From contig CM044860.1 in NCBI GenBank assembly GCA_024500155.1, positions 542,501-606,500 of the forward strand: a stretch of DNA of 64,000 nt, written 5' to 3'. The translations under genes were made by a program, and so were the position numbers. The notes below the pieces were generated by a model, which was not told the DNA's origin, did no database searches, and saw only the letters and a list, made by a program, of their open reading frames with translations. This document shows positions 59,003-64,000 of the stretch, in pieces (within the stretch, counting starts at the first letter, position 1; every line of letters starts with the position of its first letter). This DNA is from Chenopodium formosanum. Taxonomy: Eukaryota; Streptophyta; Magnoliopsida; Caryophyllales; Amaranthaceae.

Positions 59003-59076
59003 CTACATATACCCCTATCATTTCATCAAAATATACGGAGTAGTACATCAAATTATAGCTACTTTAAGTAAATTTC

Positions 59077-61214
59077 ATGGCCATTTATAGCAATTACATA
59101 AGAATTATCTCCCTTTGTTTCTTTGCATTGGCTTGTTTTTGCAATGCAAAAAACATGCCTAAAAAAGGAGGCGGTTATAAGGGAATGTTCATTTTTGGTA
59201 GTTCAGTAGTTGACAATGGAAACAATAACAATGTTTTTGGTACCTTAGCCAAGGCCAATTATCTACCATATGGTATCGATTTTCGTATAGACGGTGCAAC
59301 AAAAACGACGGGCCGATTCTCAAATGGGAAGAATTTTGCTGATTTTATAGGTGATTATCTTAAGCTTCCTTTGATTCCAAGCTTTGCTGATACTCAAACT
59401 CAAGGGGATTCAATCCTTTACGGTGTCAACTTCGGCTCCGGCATCCTAGATGAATCTGGCCTAGTTGCGGTAAATATAATTAACTCTCTCATTTTACTAA
59501 ATCAAATAAAGTTCTGTACTATTTCTATATATGGTAGAATTATTCAATTACAGAGTATTTATCTAAGTTATAGTCATGTAATGACATCATGCGTGTGCTA
59601 GTGTGTTTGATAATGTGCTAGCCATCTACTAGTATTAAGTAACAACACCCCATAAAAAAGTTAACTACTTTTGAATTGTTTCCCGTCACTTTATTTTTTA
59701 GGAGGAAAAGTAGGAAATTGTCCGTTTATCCAACTATTCTGTTTTAATTACCTCATTTTCCATGTTTCAATAATATACACATGATAAGAACTAGCAACAT
59801 GTCGATTTCACATGTTAAATCAATTAAGTTTAAAGGTTGTAACTGTAATACCCCTCATTATTGCTTTAAAAGGATTTGATATACTACTTATATCAATAAG
59901 ATGCATCTTTCTTTTAGGAAGCTTATATACTAAGATACTCTACAGTTAAGCGTGCTTGGTTGGGAGTAGTCTTCTAATTTGTTTGAGGTCAGGGTGTTAC
60001 AGTAACAGATGACAAACAGCAACCTGATCTCCATGTAACCTTTTTTACCAAAATTTGATATGCTTATGAAAACTTTCAATTTGCCTATGCTCTTCCATCA
60101 AATTTGTACAAAGAAACATAAATAATTGTTTGAAAACAACAATATTATATCCTAACTTATCAAAAATAAATAATCCGAGAAAATTTACTATCATCAATAC
60201 ATGCAACTAACAGTCAATAATAGTTAGTTTATTACACGAACAAATGAACTCACAAACTCTGAAATAATACAGGGGAGGGTGATCAGCTTGAATGAGCAAC
60301 TTACAAACTTTGAGGCAGTGACCTTGCCAAAATTAGAAAGCCAGCTTGGATGTCAAAGAAAGGAGATACTCCCTGATTATTTGTTTCTTCTTGCTGCTGG
60401 AAACAATGACTACCTTCTAAATTACTTTTTACTAGGACAGCTTACTCAATCTCCCCAAGCCTTTGCTGCAAAACTTATCTCTGCTTATTCTGCTCAACTC
60501 AAGGTAGACTTATCACTATTTCATATTATACTTTTAACGTGACAACCAATTCTAGATGAAAGGAGGATATGTCGATAGTTGGCTAATTATGTTGATTTTG
60601 TTGTACTACTAACGCGTTTGATGTTTAATAGAGATTATACAACTTGGGAGCAAGGAATTTTTTAGTGCTATCAGTGTATCCCTTAGGATGCAGCCCTGTT
60701 GTGAGCAAAGGCCAAGGATGCTTACCAGGACCAAATGCTGTCATTACTATATTTTATGATCAGTTGATATCTATGGTCAATCAGGTCAAACCCCAATTGT
60801 CTGGTTCTAATTTTATTGTCATCAATTCAGTGAAAATCATTACGGACATCATAAACAACGCGAATTCAATAGGTACAATTTCTATCTCAAATAAATATAT
60901 AAGTGATAACAATTAATTTTGCCGAACATGGCTTATAATAATAAGCTCGAATATTGATAGATGATTGGTATATATATTCTATTTGTGTAGGTTTCAGTAA
61001 TGTGAGTGGCCCTTGTTGTGAAGTTTCATTAAATGGGTTGTCTTGCAAAGAAAATGGCAATGTATGTGAAGACAGGAGAAGCTATGTTTACTTTGATGGC
61101 CAACACAACACAGAATCTCTAAGCGCTGCCATAGCAACTAAGGCTTATACTTCTCGCGACCAGTCCGAAGCCTATCCTATCAATCTTCATCAACTTGCTC
61201 AAACCCACCCCTAA
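59077..61214 (+). CDS. GDSL esterase/lipase, intact four-exon gene (second tandem copy)
   Basis: Exons 59077-59469, 60273-60503, 60632-60872, 60991-61214; GT-AG, in phase, 362 aa. Signal peptide about 1-25 (IISLCFFALACFCNA). Block I is FIFGSSVVDNGNNNN: again GSS instead of GDS, but the VDNGNN Asp is kept. Block II is shortened to YGVNFGSGILDESG, three residues fewer than the FGSGGSGILD of its neighbour. Block III is AAGNNDY; block V YFDGQHNTES gives Asp-x-x-His. Disulphide-type CCEV and C-EDR cysteines are conserved. The 803 bp first intron contains a Cassandra solo LTR. The same gene structure and signal peptide as the copy at 54579 point to tandem duplication. Confidence 0.88.
59839..59843. 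repeat. Cassandra target-site duplication GTAAC
   Basis: GTAAC here and at 60002-60006. Confidence 0.8.
59844..60001 (+). mobile_element. Cassandra TRIM solo LTR with 5S rRNA-like promoter
   Basis: 158 bp with ends TGTAATACCCC and AGGGTGTTACA, bounded by GTAAC duplications. At 59943-59959 it contains CAGTTAAGCGTGCTTGG, identical to the A-box part of plant 5S rRNA, followed by GGGAGTAGT as in 5S. 5S-derived sequence in a TG...CA terminal repeat is the defining trait of Cassandra elements. No internal domain or second LTR, so it is a solo LTR, on the short side for the family. Confidence 0.85.
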
Positions 61215-61767
61215 TCTATGTACAAAAACTCGACAATTTAGGGCTTTTGTATCTTTTCAATTATAATCATGAAATAGTCCTTTCACATTATAAAGTAATT
61301 AATTTTATTTGCTATTTTTTTTTTTCATAATTAAAGGAGGTATTTGGAGGAGAATTTATGAATTGACTTCCTTGTTTTATATGTATAATACTCATTTTTT
61401 TTTTATACCAGTAACATAAGCCCATGTTAAAAAATTTCAAATTTCAATGAATTTCAAAACCATAAGTAACTTTTTTTTTTAAAAAATGTTTTTTTGGTCA
61501 ATAAGCCAATTTTGAGGCATCAAATTTGAAGTGCTGAACATCACTAGAGAGTAAAGACACACAATAGATGGCGCAATTATATCGATCGCTAATTACATGG
61601 AGTAGAATCCAACCGCCAATCTCGAGCTAGCTCAACATGTCACATAATATAATCTCCTTTCCTTTTTTGTATTATATACATTTATTTTCACATAAATGTG
61701 ATTGTCTCATAAAGTATAAATGATAGTAATAGTATTGGTAAAGAAACTTGTAGAAATAAATACCATT
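61215..61767. other. 3' UTR / intergenic after second GDSL gene
   Basis: AT-rich; no gene or element ends seen. Confidence 0.5.
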
Positions 61768-61772
61768 GAAGT

Positions 61773-62240
61773 TGTTGGGTACATGTCACAAATTAAGTCA
61801 CAAGCAAGTTATTATTACTACTTACTATATCCTTGGTCTCCAAGGCATGATGACCCTTGGCCTCCAAGGTTATTATACTTGCTCTCTAAGGTCAAGGCTT
61901 ACATTTGTAGTATATATATCCATCATATTCCTCTTGTTTTGAGGACATGACACAAGACACAACTACTAGCTCATTAGTGAGTTTCTTAGCTCTCTTTGAG
62001 AATTAGATCCAATATAATCTAGAGAGTCATACCATACTCTTGTACCCTTCGGGGTTGTACTCTCATACCCTTTTTCATATATTGGATAATTAGTACTCGT
62101 TGTTGGTGGGTTGTTTACCTCATTTGAGGGTTTTTCCCACGTTAAACTTGTGTGTCTCTTATTACTCTTCTTGTCCATCTTTTATCTATTTATTTCTCTA
62201 TATCATTTTGTGCTTCCGCTTGCGCTCTTAAATCCTAACA
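61773..62240. mobile_element. Solo LTR, Copia-like (468 bp)
   Basis: Begins TGTTGGGTAC, ends ATCCTAACA, flanked by the 5 bp duplication GAAGT (61768-61772 and 62241-62245). It contains a TATATATA motif near 61910 and a TTGTACCCTTCGGGGTTG stretch. There is no internal region, so it is the product of LTR-LTR recombination. The TGTTGG...CCTAACA ends and size suggest Copia, but the superfamily is not certain and the orientation is undecided. Confidence 0.8.
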
Positions 62241-62766
62241 GAAGTTGCAAATCACATAGTAAAATTGCTACGAGTAGTAAATACTCATTACGAAGTACAA
62301 TATAATTAGAAGAAAATACAAAACGAAACTCTAAGAATTGTGATTTTTTTTAATAGGAGTAAGAATTGTGATTATAAAGTTGTTGAAAAAAGAGCTAGTT
62401 AACTAATTGTTCTTCAAAATGACGCGTGATTTTACTATATATATACACGATTTAGTTATTAAAAGAAGTCTTTCACTTGTCTCTATACAATTCTAGACCT
62501 TATACAAGTTTTTGCGAGAAATGTGAAATTCTTATTGAAATTAGAGAGAGCTATATACTAGCTAAGTTGCATGCAATAAAAAAAAATGTGAATCTCATTG
62601 AAATGCCCCATCGTTGTATAAAATTAAATATAGCAAAACTCAAAATATAAATCTTCCAAACAAGCATGATATATTGATACGGTCATTTTTCAACATTTTC
62701 TGTCTCTAAATAGTTGTAAGCTACTATTTTTAAGGTTCCATCTTTATCGATGTTTTCTATTCAATC

Positions 62767-63036
62767 ACTTTATATTGTAAATAATTTACTAAATTTGATC
62801 CCATAAAGAAAGTAAAAAACATATAGTAGTATTAATTTTTATTATTATGTTACAATATTTTTTTTCCTTATTATATTAAAATATGTTTGAGAGAAAATCT
62901 ATATAACTTTATATTGCAAATAATTTACTAAACTTGATCCCAGAAAGAAAGTAAAAAACATATAGTAGTATTAATTTTTATTATTATGTTACAATATTTT
63001 TTTTCCTTATTATATTAAAATATGTTTGAGAGAAAA
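62767..63036. repeat. Tandem duplication, 2 units of about 139 bp
   Basis: ACTTTATATTG(T/C)AAATAATTT starts both units (62767 and 62906); the following 120 bases are nearly identical, including AGTAAAAAACATATAGTAGT. Confidence 0.88.
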
Positions 63037-63145
63037 GTATTGTCAAAGTTAAAGTTAAATCCAGACAAACATTAAATAAAGAGACCAATTTTAGAATAAA
63101 TGTACTAAATGCTCACAAAAATCCAACCATGCAAATGTAAATTGT

Positions 63146-63159
63146 GTCTATAAAAAGGA
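63146..63159 (+). promoter_or_regulatory. TATA box of GDSL gene at 63335
   Basis: GTCTATAAAAAGGA about 180 bp upstream of the ATG. Confidence 0.6.
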
Positions 63160-63334
63160 AATGCAAAGGTTCGCTAATCACTCTACCAATTCTCGACGAC
63201 TCATACGCACATTATTATTTAATTTTTGTATGTATTTGCACACGATCATTTTTTGAGACATAAATCAACAATCCTAAACACACATTTTTATTTTATTTTT
63301 TTTCACAAAAAAAAAAAGAAAGAACATTTATAGA

Positions 63335-63754
63335 ATGTCTAGAACTCCAAATAGCAATTCCATTTCCATAAATCTCTTCATCACCCTTTCTTTCTTTGTA
63401 TTGGCTAGCTATAGCAATGTCGTCGTCGACGCCTCGCCAACAAATTTAAACAACGGAAGTAATTTGCGGGGAATGTTCATTTTTGGGAGCTCAATTGTTG
63501 ATAATGGTAACAACAATAATTTGTTTGGAAATTTTGCCAAGGCAAATTATTTACCATATGGTATTGATCTTGCATTGGGTCCAACGGGTCGATTTTCGAA
63601 TGGAAAGAATGTAGCCGATCTTATTGCCGATCACCTTAAGCTTCCTCTTGTTCCACCCTTCTGTGATCCTAATACTAAGGGTAAATCTATTGTTCATGGT
63701 GTTAATTTCGGGTCCGGTGGTTCGGGCATCCTTGATGTAACTGGTGTTTTACTG
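63335..63754 (+). CDS. GDSL esterase/lipase, first exon of a gene leaving the window
   Basis: Exon 1 is 140 codons, ending at donor CTG|GTAAAC, the same point as in the two intact copies. Signal peptide about 1-33 (LFITLSFFVLASYSNVVVDA). Block I FIFGSSIVDNGNNNN has GSS in place of GDS with the second Asp retained; block II GVNFGSGGSGILD is full length; YLPYGID and GRFSNGKNVADLI match the other copies. The remaining exons lie beyond 64000. It is more diverged from the other two than they are from each other. Confidence 0.85.
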
Positions 63755-64000
63755 GTAAACATACATTATAATTTCTTTTTAAAGGAAGTTTGAGTTATCA
63801 TGGTTTAATTCTTGCATTGCACTCCCACCAATAAAAGAACACATTAGGGCACATACTAGATTCTAATAATGAGCTTAATTAATTTATTTCCTTTATTGGA
63901 ATTCTTCAAGTTTTGTGTATTTTAGCTATCAAATGATTTGAAATTATAATGGAAATTATATTGCATTGATTCACCACAATAATATATATACTCTTGGAGT

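Noticed and set aside
59943..59959. 5S rRNA gene
   Set aside because: Only the A-box region matches and it lies inside a TG...CA repeat with target duplications, so it is a Cassandra LTR rather than a 5S gene.

Overview
This window is plant nuclear DNA: AT-rich, with spliced genes, 5' UTR introns and many plant transposons (Tat-lineage Ty3/gypsy, plant L1 LINE, CACTA, Mutator-like, Stowaway, a Cassandra TRIM). The host proteins are eudicot-like. The numerous TTCAG/TGAAC-array repeats make me think of Caryophyllales (Amaranthaceae), but that is a weak guess. I see no bacterial or organellar segment.

Layout. 1-7.6 kb is transposon debris: an RTE-type non-LTR fragment, microsatellites, two Mutator-like TIR elements, a Stowaway MITE, a foldback element, Helitron-like ends and TGAAC-array MITEs. 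7.6-18.3 kb (+) is a 12-coding-exon FYVE-less PIKfyve-type lipid kinase (FAB1D-like, 1752 aa). 19.1-19.8 kb (+) is a DUF679/DMP membrane-protein gene broken by one frameshift. 20.0-36.0 kb (-) is a three-exon GT47 exostosin-family glycosyltransferase. Its first intron is 14.2 kb because an 11.5 kb Tat-lineage LTR retrotransposon (22517-34036, TSD ATAGT) sits inside it. That element is decayed and carries, on the opposite strand, an intron-containing extra gene with its own TATA box. 36.5-44.8 kb (+) is a full-length L1-type LINE with a 15 bp target-site duplication and an intact 1361-aa ORF2; its ORF1 is interrupted by a 1.7 kb non-autonomous CACTA element. 45.1-47.1 kb (-) is a small conserved plant gene with a long 5' UTR intron.

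48.0-64.0 kb is a tandem GDSL esterase/lipase array, all on the + strand: a truncated pseudogene, two intact four-exon genes (387 and 362 aa), and the first exon of a fourth gene running off the window. All three copies with exon 1 read G-S-S where the family normally has G-D-S. Between and inside them lie two more CACTA elements, an unclassified element, a Copia-like solo LTR (TSD GAAGT) and a Cassandra solo LTR carrying a 5S rRNA A-box (TSD GTAAC).

The most unusual pattern is that three elements with unrelated terminal repeats (50434-52112, 52728-54334, about 57253-58075) share one internal plan: CT-rich leader, about 56 bp palindrome, splice-donor-like site, T-rich tract, GTGG-rich tract. 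In one of them the palindrome has perfect 23 bp arms. The host genes have no evident joint pathway: FAB1D acts in endomembrane phosphoinositide signalling, GT47 in Golgi wall-polysaccharide synthesis, and the GDSL enzymes are probably secreted hydrolases.
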